Positions 26,839-35,969 of a stretch of 64,000 bases of DNA are shown here, piece after piece; positions within the stretch are counted from its first letter, which is position 1, and each line of letters starts with the position of its first letter. Source of the stretch: Opitutaceae bacterium (GTDB lineage Bacteria > Verrucomicrobiota > Verrucomicrobiia > Opitutales > Opitutaceae). The position numbers and the translations under genes are program-made. The stretch is from NCBI GenBank assembly GCA_030693515.1, contig JAUYAK010000019.1, forward strand, positions 62,001-126,000. The letters run 5' to 3'. The notes beneath the pieces are model-generated. The model made no database searches, was not told where the DNA came from, and saw only the letters and a list, made by a program, of their open reading frames with translations.

Positions 26839-26935
26839 TTGGCCTGAATGTTTCCGTTGCCCGCCCTGCCGCGGGATGACGTTTCGTCTGCTCGCATTTC
26901 CCCGTCAGTTTTGTTCAACCTTTCTCCCGTTCGTC

Positions 26936-28603
26936 ATGCAATCCGCTCCCGTCACCAAATACCGGCCTTTTCCGCCGGTAAATCTGCCTCACCGCCAGTG
27001 GCCCGGCCGCACGCTCACGCACCCGCCGATCTGGTGCAGCGTCGATCTCCGCGATGGCAACCAGGCCCTCGCCCAGCCCATGAGCGTCGAGGAGAAGCTC
27101 GAGTATTTCGAGATGCTCGTCCGCATCGGCTTCAAGGAAATCGAGGTCGGCTTCCCCAGCGCCTCGCAGATCGAATTCGATTTCTGCCGCCGGCTCATCG
27201 AGGAAAACCGCATTCCGGATGATGTCGCGATCCAGATCCTCTGCCAGTGCCGCGAGGAGCTGATCACCCGCAGCATCGAGGCGCTCCGCGGCGCGAAGAA
27301 CGCCATCTTCCACCTCTACAACTCCACCTCGCCCGCGCAGCGGAAGCACGTCTTCAACGCGACCCGCGCCGACATCGTGAAGATCGCGACCGACGGCACC
27401 GCGTGGGTAAAAAAGCACTCTGCGCCGCTCGTCGCCGCCGGCACGCGTATGCGCTTCGAGTATTCACCCGAGAGCTTCTGCAGCACCGAGCTCGATTTCG
27501 CCCTGGAGATTTGCGAAGCCGTCACCGACGTCTGGCAGCCCACGCGCCAGGACAAGATCATCCTCAACCTCCCCGCCACCGTCGAATACGCCACGCCCAA
27601 CGTCCACGCCGACCAGATCGAGTGGATGTGCACGCACCTCACGCGTCGCGACTGCACGCTCATCTCGCTGCACACGCACAACGACCGCGGCACCGGCATC
27701 GCCGCGACGGAGCTGGCGATGCTCGCCGGCGCCGATCGCGTCGAGGGCACGCTCTTTGGCAACGGCGAGCGCACGGGCAACCTCGATGTCGTGACGGTCG
27801 CGCTGAACCTCTACACGCAGGGCATCAACCCCGGCCTCGACTTCTCCGACATCAACGCCATCCGCGAGATCTATGAGCGCACTACGCGCCTCGAAGTCCC
27901 CGCGCGCGCGCCCTACGCGGGCGAGCTGACGTTCACGGCGTTCAGCGGCTCGCACCAGGATGCGATCAAGAAATCATGGGCCGCGCAGAAGCCCGGCGAA
28001 CCGTGGGACGTGCTCTACATCCCCGTCGATCCCGCCGACATCGGCCGCAGCTACAAGGCGATCATCCGCATCAACTCGCAGTCCGGCAAAGGCGGCGTCG
28101 CCTACGTGCTCGAAAACGATTTCGGCTACTCGCTCCCGAAGCCGATGCACAAGGAAATCGGCAAGATCATCAACGACGTCGCCGACCGGAAGGGCACCGA
28201 GCTCACCTCCGACGAAGTGCATGCCGTCTTCCTCAGCGAATATCTCGAGCGCACCGCGCCCATCGTGCTCCAGCACTTCAAGACCACGGAGCGCGACAGC
28301 GCGGTGAAATGCGAAGCCACGCTGACGCTTGATGACGAAGTCCACCAGCTGACCGGCACAGGCAACGGCCCGATCGACGCCTTCGTCCATGCGCTCGATG
28401 CAATCGAGATCCCAAGGTTCGAGGTCCTCTCCTACGCTGAGCACTCCCTCGGCAAAGGCTCCGAGGCCTGCGCCGTGAGCTACATCCAGATCAAGACGGA
28501 GCGAAACCTCACCCTCTACGGCGCCGGCATCGACACCAACATCGAGCTCGCCTCCATCAAAGCCATCGTGAGTGCGCTCAACCGCGTGCTCGCGAAGAAG
28601 TGA
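26936..28603 (+). CDS. leuA: 2-isopropylmalate synthase
   Basis: A 555-residue enzyme for the first committed step of leucine synthesis, condensing acetyl-CoA with 2-ketoisovalerate. The DRE-TIM signature is present (WCSVDLRDGNQALAQPMSV; metal site HTHNDRGTGIA; GERTGNLD). The C-terminal LeuA dimer/leucine-sensing domain spans about 430-555 (KCEATLTLDDEVHQLTGTG, SYIQIKTERNLTLYGAGID). The N-terminal extension (SAPVTKYRPFPPVNLPHRQW) places it in the longer LeuA type known from actinobacteria. I chose the ATG at 26936 from that family start. It appears to be monocistronic in leucine terms, with no other leu gene in the window, and it ends just before a palindrome. Confidence 0.95.
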   Translation: MQSAPVTKYRPFPPVNLPHRQWPGRTLTHPPIWCSVDLRDGNQALAQPMSVEEKLEYFEMLVRIGFKEIEVGFPSASQIEFDFCRRLIEENRIPDDVAIQILCQCREELITRSIEALRGAKNAIFHLYNSTSPAQRKHVFNATRADIVKIATDGTAWVKKHSAPLVAAGTRMRFEYSPESFCSTELDFALEICEAVTDVWQPTRQDKIILNLPATVEYATPNVHADQIEWMCTHLTRRDCTLISLHTHNDRGTGIAATELAMLAGADRVEGTLFGNGERTGNLDVVTVALNLYTQGINPGLDFSDINAIREIYERTTRLEVPARAPYAGELTFTAFSGSHQDAIKKSWAAQKPGEPWDVLYIPVDPADIGRSYKAIIRINSQSGKGGVAYVLENDFGYSLPKPMHKEIGKIINDVADRKGTELTSDEVHAVFLSEYLERTAPIVLQHFKTTERDSAVKCEATLTLDDEVHQLTGTGNGPIDAFVHALDAIEIPRFEVLSYAEHSLGKGSEACAVSYIQIKTERNLTLYGAGIDTNIELASIKAIVSALNRVLAKK

Positions 28604-28608
28604 AAAGC

Positions 28609-28631
28609 AGGGCGGGTCACAGACCCGCCCT
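28609..28631. repeat. GGGCGGGTC palindrome, single unit
   Basis: A 10-bp stem AGGGCGGGTC with loop ACA, starting five bases after the leuA stop. It is identical in core to the second unit of the pair at 11222-11246 and may act as a 3' hairpin for leuA mRNA. Confidence 0.8.
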
Positions 28632-28679
28632 ACCTCATGTCCGCTTGCAGTGTCAGCCCACACCAGCATCTATCGCCCC

Positions 28680-29702
28680 ATGAACCGGCTTCCCCTTGCC
28701 GCCCTCACCCTCGCGCTCGCTTGCGCAGCGCACGCCGCCGACACCCGCGCCGCGTTCCTCAAGCTCCTTGAGCGCCCGCTCGTGCCGTTGGCCGCCGAAG
28801 TCGGCGCGCCCGTCGCGAAGAGCGGCTTGACGGAGATCACCTTCAGCTTTTCTGCGGAGGCGACGCAACGCGTGCCCGGCCTGCTGATCAAGTCCGCCAC
28901 CGCCACCGGCCGCCGCCCCGCCGTCATCGTGCTGCACGGCACCGGCGCCAATAAGGAGAGCCAGCGCCCGCTCATGGCCGAGCTGGCGCGCGACGGTTTC
29001 GTCGCCGTCGCCATCGACGGCCGCCATCATGGGGCGCGCGCCCAAGCCGGAGCAGCGGCGAAATCCAAGGAATACGTCGAGGCGATCCTCCGCACCTTCC
29101 GCACCGGCAAGGGGCTCCCTTTCTTCTACGACACTGCCTGGGATGTGATGCGACTCATCGACTACCTCGAGACCCGCGACGACATCGATGCGCGCCGCAT
29201 CGGTGCGATCGGGTTTTCCAAAGGCGGCATCGAGCTGTATCTCGCCGCGGCGGCCGACCCGCGCATCGCGGTCGCGGTCCCGTGCATTGGCGTGCAGAGC
29301 TTTCGCTGGGCGACGGAGAACAATGCCTGGCAGTCGCGCATCGGCACGGTGCAGGCCGCCTTCGACGGCGCCGCCCAGGATCGCGGCGTGGCCCAGCCCG
29401 ACGGCGACTTCGTCCACCACTTCTACACCCTGGTCGCGCCAGGCTTGGATCGCGAGTTCGACGGCCCCGCGATGCTCCCGCTTGTCGCCCCGCGCCCGCT
29501 CCTCGCCATCAACGGCGAAATTGATCCGCGCACACCCATGCCCGGCCTGCAGCTCTGCGCCGACACCGCGCGCGCCGCGTATCGCGCCGCCGGAGCCGAC
29601 GAGAAGTTTGTTCTCCACGTGCAGCCCAAGACCGCGCACAAGGTGAACCCCGAGTCGCTCGTCCTCGCCCGCGACTGGTTCAAGCGCTGGCTGAAACCTT
29701 GA
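28680..29702 (+). CDS. Exported alpha/beta hydrolase (acyl esterase type)
   Basis: A 340-residue protein with a signal peptide cut near Ala20. The alpha/beta hydrolase core has LHGTGANKES (oxyanion region, His86), the nucleophile Ser180 in GFSKGG, an acid in NGEIDPRTP and the catalytic His in KTAHKV. It resembles acetyl xylan esterase or dienelactone-hydrolase-like enzymes of the DUF3530/prolyl-oligopeptidase clan. The natural ester is unknown. I chose ATG 28680 because the signal peptide starts there. The frame upstream reads through the palindromic repeat. Confidence 0.82.
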   Translation: MNRLPLAALTLALACAAHAADTRAAFLKLLERPLVPLAAEVGAPVAKSGLTEITFSFSAEATQRVPGLLIKSATATGRRPAVIVLHGTGANKESQRPLMAELARDGFVAVAIDGRHHGARAQAGAAAKSKEYVEAILRTFRTGKGLPFFYDTAWDVMRLIDYLETRDDIDARRIGAIGFSKGGIELYLAAAADPRIAVAVPCIGVQSFRWATENNAWQSRIGTVQAAFDGAAQDRGVAQPDGDFVHHFYTLVAPGLDREFDGPAMLPLVAPRPLLAINGEIDPRTPMPGLQLCADTARAAYRAAGADEKFVLHVQPKTAHKVNPESLVLARDWFKRWLKP

Positions 29703-29739
29703 GGTTGGACCGCGAGGCCCGCCTTCCCTTCCTGCGACC

Positions 29740-30066
29740 ATGTCCAAACCCACCTGCCCCGCCTGCACGCTCGAGGACGTGCTCTCCCACCCCGCGCATT
29801 GGGAGTGCGCGACCTGCGGCCACGAATGGCCGGTGGAGGCCACACCCGAGACCGCGCGGGTGGTGAAGGATGCCCACGGCAACGTGCTCGCCGATGGCGA
29901 CACCGTCACGCTGATCAAGGATCTCAAGCTCCGCGGCGGCTCCGGCGTGCTCAAGGGCGGCGCCACGGCCAAGAACATCCGCCTCGTCGCCGGTGACCAC
30001 GAGATCGACTGCAAGATCGACGGTGTCGCCCTCGCGCTCAAGGCGTGCTTTGTGAAGAAGAGTTGA
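29740..30066 (+). CDS. PhnA/YjdM family zinc-ribbon protein
   Basis: A 108-residue small cytosolic protein with an N-terminal zinc ribbon (C6-x2-C9 and C23-x2-C26, in CPAC and CATCGHEW). A compact beta domain follows (VKDAHGNVLADGDTVTLIKD, IDCKIDGVALALKACFVKK). It matches the YjdM/PhnA family, historically called alkylphosphonate utilisation protein. No phosphonate genes are nearby and the E. coli homologue is not a phosphonoacetate hydrolase, so the function is unsettled. Confidence 0.92.
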   Translation: MSKPTCPACTLEDVLSHPAHWECATCGHEWPVEATPETARVVKDAHGNVLADGDTVTLIKDLKLRGGSGVLKGGATAKNIRLVAGDHEIDCKIDGVALALKACFVKKS

Positions 30067-30162
30067 GGCGCAGGCGCGGGCCAGCGGCTTCACCCGTCCC
30101 CTTGGACAACCTCTTCCTCTCCCCCGCGTCCAGCCGGTCGCTTTTCGCTCCCCAATTTTCTC

Positions 30163-31374
30163 ATGCCCTCCCCCAAGTATTCGTCGCTTCGCCTCGCCCT
30201 TGGCCTGCTGGTCGCAACGGGCACACCCCTCCTCCACTCCGCCGACGCTGTCACGCCCCCGCTGCCGAAACTCCCCGCGCCCCTCGGTATTCCCAAACCC
30301 GGCTCCGTGACGGATGCACCTTACGCGCCGCAGCCCATCCTCCCCGGCGGCGTGGTCGTCCCGCTCTTCCCGCCCGGCTCGCCCTACCTGAAGGCGGAGA
30401 AACTTAAGGAGGCCGAAGTCTATAACATGAACGGCGCCGCGCCGGGTCGCATCGCGAGCATCGTCAACATCCACAACCCCTCGATCGAGTTTCACGCCGG
30501 CAATCGCGCGCTCAACACCGGCACCGTCGTAATCGTCGTCGCCGGCGGCGGGCACAACACGCTCAACGTCGGCGGCGAGGGCGCGGACTTCGTGCCCTTC
30601 TTTTCCAACTACGGCATCAATACCGTCATCCTCCGCAACCGCCTCCGCCGCGATGGCTACAACGCCCGCACCGATGCCGTCTATGATGCGCAGCAAGCCG
30701 TCAAGGTCGTGCGCGCCTACGCCGAGCAGTGGAAAATCGATCCGAAGAAGATCGGCATCATGGGTTTCTCGGCCGGGGCGGAGCTGGCGACGCCCGCCGG
30801 GCTTTTCTGGGAGGAGTTCGATGCGAAGAATAACGTGCCCGGCAATCCCTTCGCCGCGATTTCGTCGCGGCCGGATTTTGTCGGCGTTGTTTATCCTGGC
30901 CCGACGCCTTTTACGGCACCGCGCGGACCCAACGCATCCGCGGCCGGCACCGAGTGGAAACCGCCCGCCATCCCGCGCGACGCACCGCCCAGCTTCACCG
31001 TCTGCGCCGGTTGGGGCGACCGTGGCCACGCGATTTGGGCCAACGACTGGTTCACCGCCATGCTCAACGCCGGCATCCCGAATGTGGAGATGCATATCTA
31101 CGCCCGCGGCCGCCACCCCGGCGACACGCCCTTCGCCGGCGACCCGCCCTCGACTGGCGGCCTCACGAACCGTGGTGGCATCGCCTTCGGCACGTGGCAC
31201 GAACGCTACATCGAATGGATGCGTGACCTCGGCTTCCTCGGCAAACCGGGCGTCGAGACACAGGCCGCAAAGGATGCCACCGCCAATCTAACACGCCCCG
31301 TTCCCGGCACCGGCGGACGCCGTGGCGGGCAGGGCGCGCCCAGCGCCACGCCGACGCCGAACCCGAAGCAGTGA
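30163..31374 (+). CDS. Exported alpha/beta hydrolase (esterase/lipase-like)
   Basis: A 403-residue secreted hydrolase with a signal peptide (cut near HSADA). The core has VVAGGGHNTLN in place of the usual HGGG oxyanion loop (Gly128-130), the nucleophile Ser203 in MGFSAGAELA and a late His-rich region (IYARGRHPGD). It ends in a Gly/Arg/Pro/Thr-rich tail with no predicted structure. It resembles the endo-1,4-beta-xylanase-associated esterases found in Planctomycetota and Verrucomicrobiota. It is the third exported alpha/beta hydrolase in the first half of the window. Confidence 0.82.
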   Translation: MPSPKYSSLRLALGLLVATGTPLLHSADAVTPPLPKLPAPLGIPKPGSVTDAPYAPQPILPGGVVVPLFPPGSPYLKAEKLKEAEVYNMNGAAPGRIASIVNIHNPSIEFHAGNRALNTGTVVIVVAGGGHNTLNVGGEGADFVPFFSNYGINTVILRNRLRRDGYNARTDAVYDAQQAVKVVRAYAEQWKIDPKKIGIMGFSAGAELATPAGLFWEEFDAKNNVPGNPFAAISSRPDFVGVVYPGPTPFTAPRGPNASAAGTEWKPPAIPRDAPPSFTVCAGWGDRGHAIWANDWFTAMLNAGIPNVEMHIYARGRHPGDTPFAGDPPSTGGLTNRGGIAFGTWHERYIEWMRDLGFLGKPGVETQAAKDATANLTRPVPGTGGRRGGQGAPSATPTPNPKQ

Positions 31375-31414
31375 GCGTGATCGCTCGGCACGGGAAACAC
31401 TAACTCTAGCAATC

Positions 31415-31861
31415 ATGAAACCATGGGCAGCATTCGCCTTGATGGCGGCCGCATTTATCAACCAGGCATTTTCCCAGAATTCATCACCGCAGGTGTTGGA
31501 TTCGCCGCTCCGGTTTTCGTCAATCCACGAGTTGCGTCAGTTTGTTCAGCGACAGCGTGAGGAGTCGTTCGAGCTTTCCGAAGCGATGGGATACTTTCTC
31601 GTCGGAATTCCACCACGGGATGAGCGGTTTTCAGAAGATGAACGAAATCGCCTTATAGTCTCAGCCGCTGACGGCCTTACGCCTCGTCAGTTGATGATCA
31701 TTGGTTACTCAGTGCGAATTGCAGAATTGGAGTGCGCTCTGGCTAACGAACCCAAAGAGCAGGATGGCTCGCTTTCAATCAGAGCCAAATTCGGCGGTGG
31801 GCAGCTTGCTCACTTGAAGGCTCTGCTCCGACGGTTGATTGTCGAAAAGCCGAATAAGTAG
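31415..31861 (+). CDS. Small secreted protein, unknown, low GC
   Basis: A 148-residue protein I do not recognise. It starts MKPWAAFALMAAAFINQAFS, a clear signal peptide, followed by a mostly helical charged region (HELRQFVQRQREESFELSEA; DGLTPRQLMIIGYSVRIAELE). Its codon use is visibly more A/T-rich than that of its neighbours, suggesting recent acquisition or a fast-evolving gene. A longer frame from 31322 overlaps the upstream gene. The ATG at 31415 is preferred because the signal peptide begins there. Confidence 0.65.
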   Translation: MKPWAAFALMAAAFINQAFSQNSSPQVLDSPLRFSSIHELRQFVQRQREESFELSEAMGYFLVGIPPRDERFSEDERNRLIVSAADGLTPRQLMIIGYSVRIAELECALANEPKEQDGSLSIRAKFGGGQLAHLKALLRRLIVEKPNK

Positions 31862-31919
31862 GAGTGTGAGGAACGAAGCCGTTCGCACCTTCGACTATTT
31901 TGCAAATCAAAGGTCCTCA

Positions 31920-32156
31920 ATGAGCCGCTCCAAGCGAAAGCACTCCATCGCCAGCGTCACCGCCGCGGCCAGCGGCAAGCAGGACAAGCGCGACGCGAAC
32001 CGCGCCCTGCGCAAGGCCACCCACCAAGCGCTCGGCACCCTGTCCGACGAGACCGTGCTCCCCGTGATGCGCGAGGTCAGCGACGTCTGGGACACGGCGA
32101 AGGAGGGCAAGCGCTTCTTCGATCCGGCAGGCGACCCGAAGCGGATGCGGAAGTGA
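31920..32156 (+). CDS. Small basic conserved-looking protein, unknown
   Basis: A 78-residue soluble protein beginning MSRSKRKHSIASVTAAAS, rich in Lys, Arg and Ala in its first half. Its acidic/aromatic second half is VMREVSDVWDTAKEGKRFFD. There is no signal peptide. I do not recognise the family. It sits 58 bases behind the small secreted protein and 18 bases before the left inverted repeat of the insertion sequence. The frame shows normal high-GC codon use, which supports its being real. Confidence 0.55.
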   Translation: MSRSKRKHSIASVTAAASGKQDKRDANRALRKATHQALGTLSDETVLPVMREVSDVWDTAKEGKRFFDPAGDPKRMRK

Positions 32157-32174
32157 TTTCCGGGGCTTGAGAAG

Positions 32175-33665
32175 TAGGGCGGGGCTCGGACCACAGCCAT
32201 CCCATAAGCGGCGGAGGCGGGCGCGGAAGCGCCGCCGCCCCGAGCGGGGCGCGCGGGAAAGGCGCGGGAGGCCAATGCAGGATTTTGGTGCTGGGTCCGT
32301 GAAGCGGCGAGAAAAGCCCCGGTGCTGTCCCATGACTCAGGCGGCGAAGCCGGGCAGCCAGCCCTGGCGCAGCGGTGCGAGCAGGGCGCAGTCCCCACCG
32401 GCTGTCCCATAGCGGCGCAGCAGCTGCGCGAGGTCGCGCCGCTGCCACAGCGCCGCGCGCAGCACGCAGCACAGCCGCGCAAAGCTGTGCGCCCACGCGC
32501 CGCACCACGCTTGGAAGCGCAGCAGCACGTAGGCCAGCAGCGCCGTCCACACCTGCCACTGCACCGCGTTGGCGCTGCGCCCGAGGAAGTCGGCCAGCTG
32601 CAGCGTCTGCTTGATCTGCTTGAAGAACGCCTCGATCTGCCAGCGGCACCGATACAGCCCGGCCACGCTCGCCGCGCCCCAGGTCAGGTTGTTGGTGAGA
32701 AACTCCATCACGCGCTCCTCGCCGTCGACCACCACGCGCGCGGTCACGCGCCGCAACCGCCCCGGATAGTCCCCGCGCACCCACCCGCCCGTCGTCACCA
32801 CCAGGTCGTCGCGCAGGATGCGCGGGTCGGCGCCGCGCGGGAGCCTCTGCACGACCCTCAGCCCGAGCTTTTCCTTCGGACGGGTGACGAAGAAGACGCC
32901 GCGCTGGGTCAGCTCCCAGAAGTGCGCAAGCCAGTGGTAGCCGCGGTCGAAGAGCACGATCTCGCCCTCCCGCAATCCCGCGCACAGCGCGCGCACCCGC
33001 GCCAGTTCCGACTCGCGCGCGGAGCCGACGACCACGAAGCCCGGCAGCAGGCTGCGCAGACCGAGCCGCAGGTGGCACTTGGCCGCGGCCTTGCGGCGGT
33101 TGTGGCGCGCCCAGTCGAGGCAGCCGGCGACCAGCTGGATGACGGTCGCGTCGACCACGTGGATCGTGCGGCGGAACCGCCACGCCAGCCCCCGCGTGGC
33201 GCCCCGGCCGAAGCGCGGGAAGCTGCGCTGCAGGTGCCCGAGCACGCGCCAGAAAAGCTGCTCGGCGAGCGCGCTGGAGCGCAGGTGGTTGGCGTGGCTG
33301 AGGGCGTTGCGGGAGGGCGGCGTGGCGCCGCGCAGGGCGCGCAGCGGCGTGGCCCACAGCCGCAGGCCGTCGCACACATCGTTCAGGCTGAGCGCGTGGC
33401 TGAGCTGCGCGTAGAGCAGCGCGACGACATGGCTCCACGGGCTGAAGGTGCGCGCCTGCCGGTCGACGTCGTGGGTGCGCGCAAGCTGGGGCACGAGATG
33501 GGCGGGAATGAGTTCGACGAGCTGGCGCAGCACGGTCGCTTGCGGCCGGCTCGGGTGCGATGAGTTCGGTTTTTTCACACCCGGCCTTCTGGCAGGTTTG
33601 AACCGCGCCCCCGAGCCCCTTCTTCCTCTTCGCTATGGGACGGCTGTGGTCGCAGACCCGCCCTA
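32175..33665. mobile_element. IS4-type insertion sequence with 32-bp imperfect inverted ends
   Basis: The ends 32175-32206 and 33634-33665 are inverted copies matching at 28 of 32 positions, with the core GACCACAGCC-TCCCATA. Total length is 1491 bases, normal for IS4 elements, and it encloses one transposase. I see no target-site duplication. The outermost TAGGGCGGG also resembles the genome's own palindromic repeats, so the true end may lie a little further in. Confidence 0.65.
32337..33578 (-). CDS. IS4-family DDE transposase
   Basis: A 413-residue apparently intact transposase. The N-terminal domain (VLRQLVELIPAHLVPQLART) resembles DUF4372. DDE residues are seen in IHVVDATVIQL (first Asp), IVLFDRGYHW (second Asp) and the IS4 signature Y-x2-R-x3-E-x6-K in YRCRWQIEAFFKQIK. 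No frameshift or stop is visible, so the element may still be mobile. The strand is opposite to the upstream small genes. Confidence 0.9.
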   Translation of the reverse strand: MKKPNSSHPSRPQATVLRQLVELIPAHLVPQLARTHDVDRQARTFSPWSHVVALLYAQLSHALSLNDVCDGLRLWATPLRALRGATPPSRNALSHANHLRSSALAEQLFWRVLGHLQRSFPRFGRGATRGLAWRFRRTIHVVDATVIQLVAGCLDWARHNRRKAAAKCHLRLGLRSLLPGFVVVGSARESELARVRALCAGLREGEIVLFDRGYHWLAHFWELTQRGVFFVTRPKEKLGLRVVQRLPRGADPRILRDDLVVTTGGWVRGDYPGRLRRVTARVVVDGEERVMEFLTNNLTWGAASVAGLYRCRWQIEAFFKQIKQTLQLADFLGRSANAVQWQVWTALLAYVLLRFQAWCGAWAHSFARLCCVLRAALWQRRDLAQLLRRYGTAGGDCALLAPLRQGWLPGFAA

Positions 33666-33703
33666 CTCTAGGCACCAGCGGGCAGGGACGCCCGCCGGCT
33701 ACC

Positions 33704-35836
33704 TCACAGCCCCGTGAAGTGCGCCCCGAACGCCAAGCGATCGGCGGCCTCCTCGATCGCCTTCGAGGTGGGTTTTCCGGCGCCGTGGCCAGCCTTCGTC
33801 TCGATCCGGATCATCACGGGGCGTTGCTCCAGATCGGTTGCCGCGGCGGCCTGCATCGCAGCGGCGTATTTGAAGGAGTGCGCCGGATGGACGCGGTCGT
33901 CGTGGTCGGCGGTGAGCACGAGCACGGCGGGATACTTTGCCCCGGCCTTGATCGTGTGCAGCGGCGAGTAGGCCGAGAGATACTTGAAGCCGGCCGCTTC
34001 GTCGCTCGAGCCGTAGTCGCTCGTCCACGCGTAGCCGACCGTGAATTTGTGGAAGCGCAGCATGTCCATCACCCCGACCGCCGGCACTGCGACGCGGCAG
34101 AGGTCCGGCCGCTGGTTGATGACGGCGCCGACGAGCAAGCCACCATTGGACCCGCCAAAAAGGATGAGTTTTTCGCGCGAGGTGTAGCGGTTCGCAAAGA
34201 GCCACTCGGCCGCGGCGATGAAGTCGTCGAAGACATTCTGCTTTTTCTCCTTCGTGCCGGCGTCGTGCCACGCCTTCCCGTATTCGCCGCCGCCGCGGAG
34301 GTTGGGCTGCGCAAAGACGCCGCCCGCCTCCATCCAGGCGAGGTTCGCCACCGAGAAGGACGGCGTGAGCGAGATGTCGAAACCGCCGTAGCCGTAGAGG
34401 ATCGTCGGGGCGGCGCCGTCGAGCTTCAGGCCCTTGCGGTGCGTGATGAACATCGGGACGCGCGTGCCGTCCTTCGAGGCATAGAAGACCTGGCGCGTCT
34501 CGTAGTCGTCCGGGCTGAACGCGACCTTGGGCGCGTTGAAGACCGCCCCGGCATTGGTCGCGACATTGTGGCAAAAATTCGTGGTCGGGCGCGCGAACGA
34601 GGTGAAGTTGTAGAAAAATTCGTCCTCGTCCTCGCGGCCGCTGATGCTGCCGACCGAGCCGAGGCCGGGCAGCACGATCTCGCCCAGGGGTTTTCCGTCC
34701 TTGGCAAAGACCGCGAGCCGGCTGCTGGCGTCGCGCATCGTCTTCACGACGAATTTTCCGCCCACGATCTCGACCGAGTCGATCACGTCGGCGCTCTCGG
34801 GCACGAGGGTGCGCCACTGCGCCGGAGCCGCGAGATCGATCGCGACGATGCGTTTGCGCGGGGCCTGATGGTTGGTGACGGCGTAAAGCGTCGCACCGTC
34901 GTTGCCGATGACACGGTGTTCACCGATCCAATCTGTGGTGAGCGGCTGCACCGGCGCGTCCAGCCGCGGACGGCGCGGATCCCCGAGGTCGACATAGCGC
35001 AGGAGATTCTCCGACGACGAACCGCGGTTAATCGTGATGACAAGGTAGCGTCCATCCTCCGTGATGCCGCCGCGCACAAACCAGCGGGGCTCCTCCTTCA
35101 CCTCGTGGATCAGACGGTCCTCGCTCTGCGGAGTGCCGAGCCGGTGGTAATAAAGCCGCTGGTGGGCGAGCCCGCTGAAGGTCTTGGCGGTGCCGGCCTC
35201 GGCCGAGGGCGCCGGATAGCGGGAGTAGAAGAAGCCCGCGTTGTCGCGCGTCCACGAGACGCCGGAGAACTTGACCCACTTGATCACGTCGGCCGTGTCC
35301 TGGCCGGAGTCCACGGAGCGGACCCGAAACTCATTCCAGTCCGAGCCCGCCGCCGCGATGCCGTAGGCGACCCACTGGCCATCGGGTGAGACGCGCGTCG
35401 CGGTGAGCGCCACCGTGCCATCGGCGGAGAGCGTGTTGGGATCGATGAGCACGCGCGGCGCGGCCGCGAGGCTCTCCTGCACGTGGAAGACGGCCTGGTT
35501 CTGGAGGCCCGTGTTCTTGGAAAAAAAATAGCGCCCGCCCTCCTTCAGCGGGAGCCCGATGCGTTCGTAGTTCCAAAGGGCGGTGAGCCGCGCCTGAAAC
35601 GTGGCCCGCTGCGGCAGTTTTTCGAGCAGGCCGGAGGTGAGCCGGTTCTGCTCGGCGACCCACGCCGCCGTCGCCGGCGAATCGAGATCCTCCAGCCAGC
35701 GGTAGGGATCGGCGACCGGGGTGCCGTGATAGGTGTCGGTGTGCGAGCCGCGGACCGCGCTGGGATAAGGCGAAGCAGCCAAAGTGAAGTGGGAAGAGAC
35801 GGCCATGAGGAGGAGCCCGGGGAGAAAAAGGCGCAT
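33704..35836 (-). CDS. Prolyl oligopeptidase family serine peptidase (S9), exported
   Basis: A 710-residue protease cleaving short proline-containing peptides. It has a signal peptide (MRLFLPGLLLMAVSSHFTLA), an N-terminal segment DPYRWLEDLDSPATAAWVAEQN typical of S9A, a seven-bladed propeller (about 80-440) and a C-terminal hydrolase domain. The catalytic set is Ser563 in GGSNGG, Asp in DHDDRVHPAHS and His in KAGHGAG. An in-frame ATG 18 bases upstream (35854) adds six residues, and I prefer 35836 because it starts the signal sequence directly. The protein is periplasmic or secreted. Downstream lies the insertion sequence. Confidence 0.95.
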   Translation of the reverse strand: MRLFLPGLLLMAVSSHFTLAASPYPSAVRGSHTDTYHGTPVADPYRWLEDLDSPATAAWVAEQNRLTSGLLEKLPQRATFQARLTALWNYERIGLPLKEGGRYFFSKNTGLQNQAVFHVQESLAAAPRVLIDPNTLSADGTVALTATRVSPDGQWVAYGIAAAGSDWNEFRVRSVDSGQDTADVIKWVKFSGVSWTRDNAGFFYSRYPAPSAEAGTAKTFSGLAHQRLYYHRLGTPQSEDRLIHEVKEEPRWFVRGGITEDGRYLVITINRGSSSENLLRYVDLGDPRRPRLDAPVQPLTTDWIGEHRVIGNDGATLYAVTNHQAPRKRIVAIDLAAPAQWRTLVPESADVIDSVEIVGGKFVVKTMRDASSRLAVFAKDGKPLGEIVLPGLGSVGSISGREDEDEFFYNFTSFARPTTNFCHNVATNAGAVFNAPKVAFSPDDYETRQVFYASKDGTRVPMFITHRKGLKLDGAAPTILYGYGGFDISLTPSFSVANLAWMEAGGVFAQPNLRGGGEYGKAWHDAGTKEKKQNVFDDFIAAAEWLFANRYTSREKLILFGGSNGGLLVGAVINQRPDLCRVAVPAVGVMDMLRFHKFTVGYAWTSDYGSSDEAAGFKYLSAYSPLHTIKAGAKYPAVLVLTADHDDRVHPAHSFKYAAAMQAAAATDLEQRPVMIRIETKAGHGAGKPTSKAIEEAADRLAFGAHFTGL

Positions 35837-35874
35837 GGTTCCGACGCTGGGCATGGCTGAGGCCTTGGCAAGGC

Positions 35875-35960
35875 GGTGGGGCCGGCTCTCCGCAGCCGGC
35901 CTGGGCTACAGGGCGATTCGCAGGCCGGAACCCAAGCCGCTTCGGAGAAGCGGCCCCACC
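35875..35960. repeat. Double-hairpin intergenic repeat
   Basis: Outer ends GGTGGGGCCG and CGGCCCCACC pair perfectly. Inner hairpins are GGCCGGCT/AGCCGGCC (35880-35901) and GCCGCTTC-GGA-GAAGCGGC (35936-35954). It separates two minus-strand genes. Confidence 0.8.
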
Positions 35961-35969
35961 CTCAGGCCA

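Noticed and set aside
32322-33563. Plus-strand open frame across the IS element
   Set aside because: It is a shadow of the transposase, whose DDE and YREK signatures are on the minus strand.
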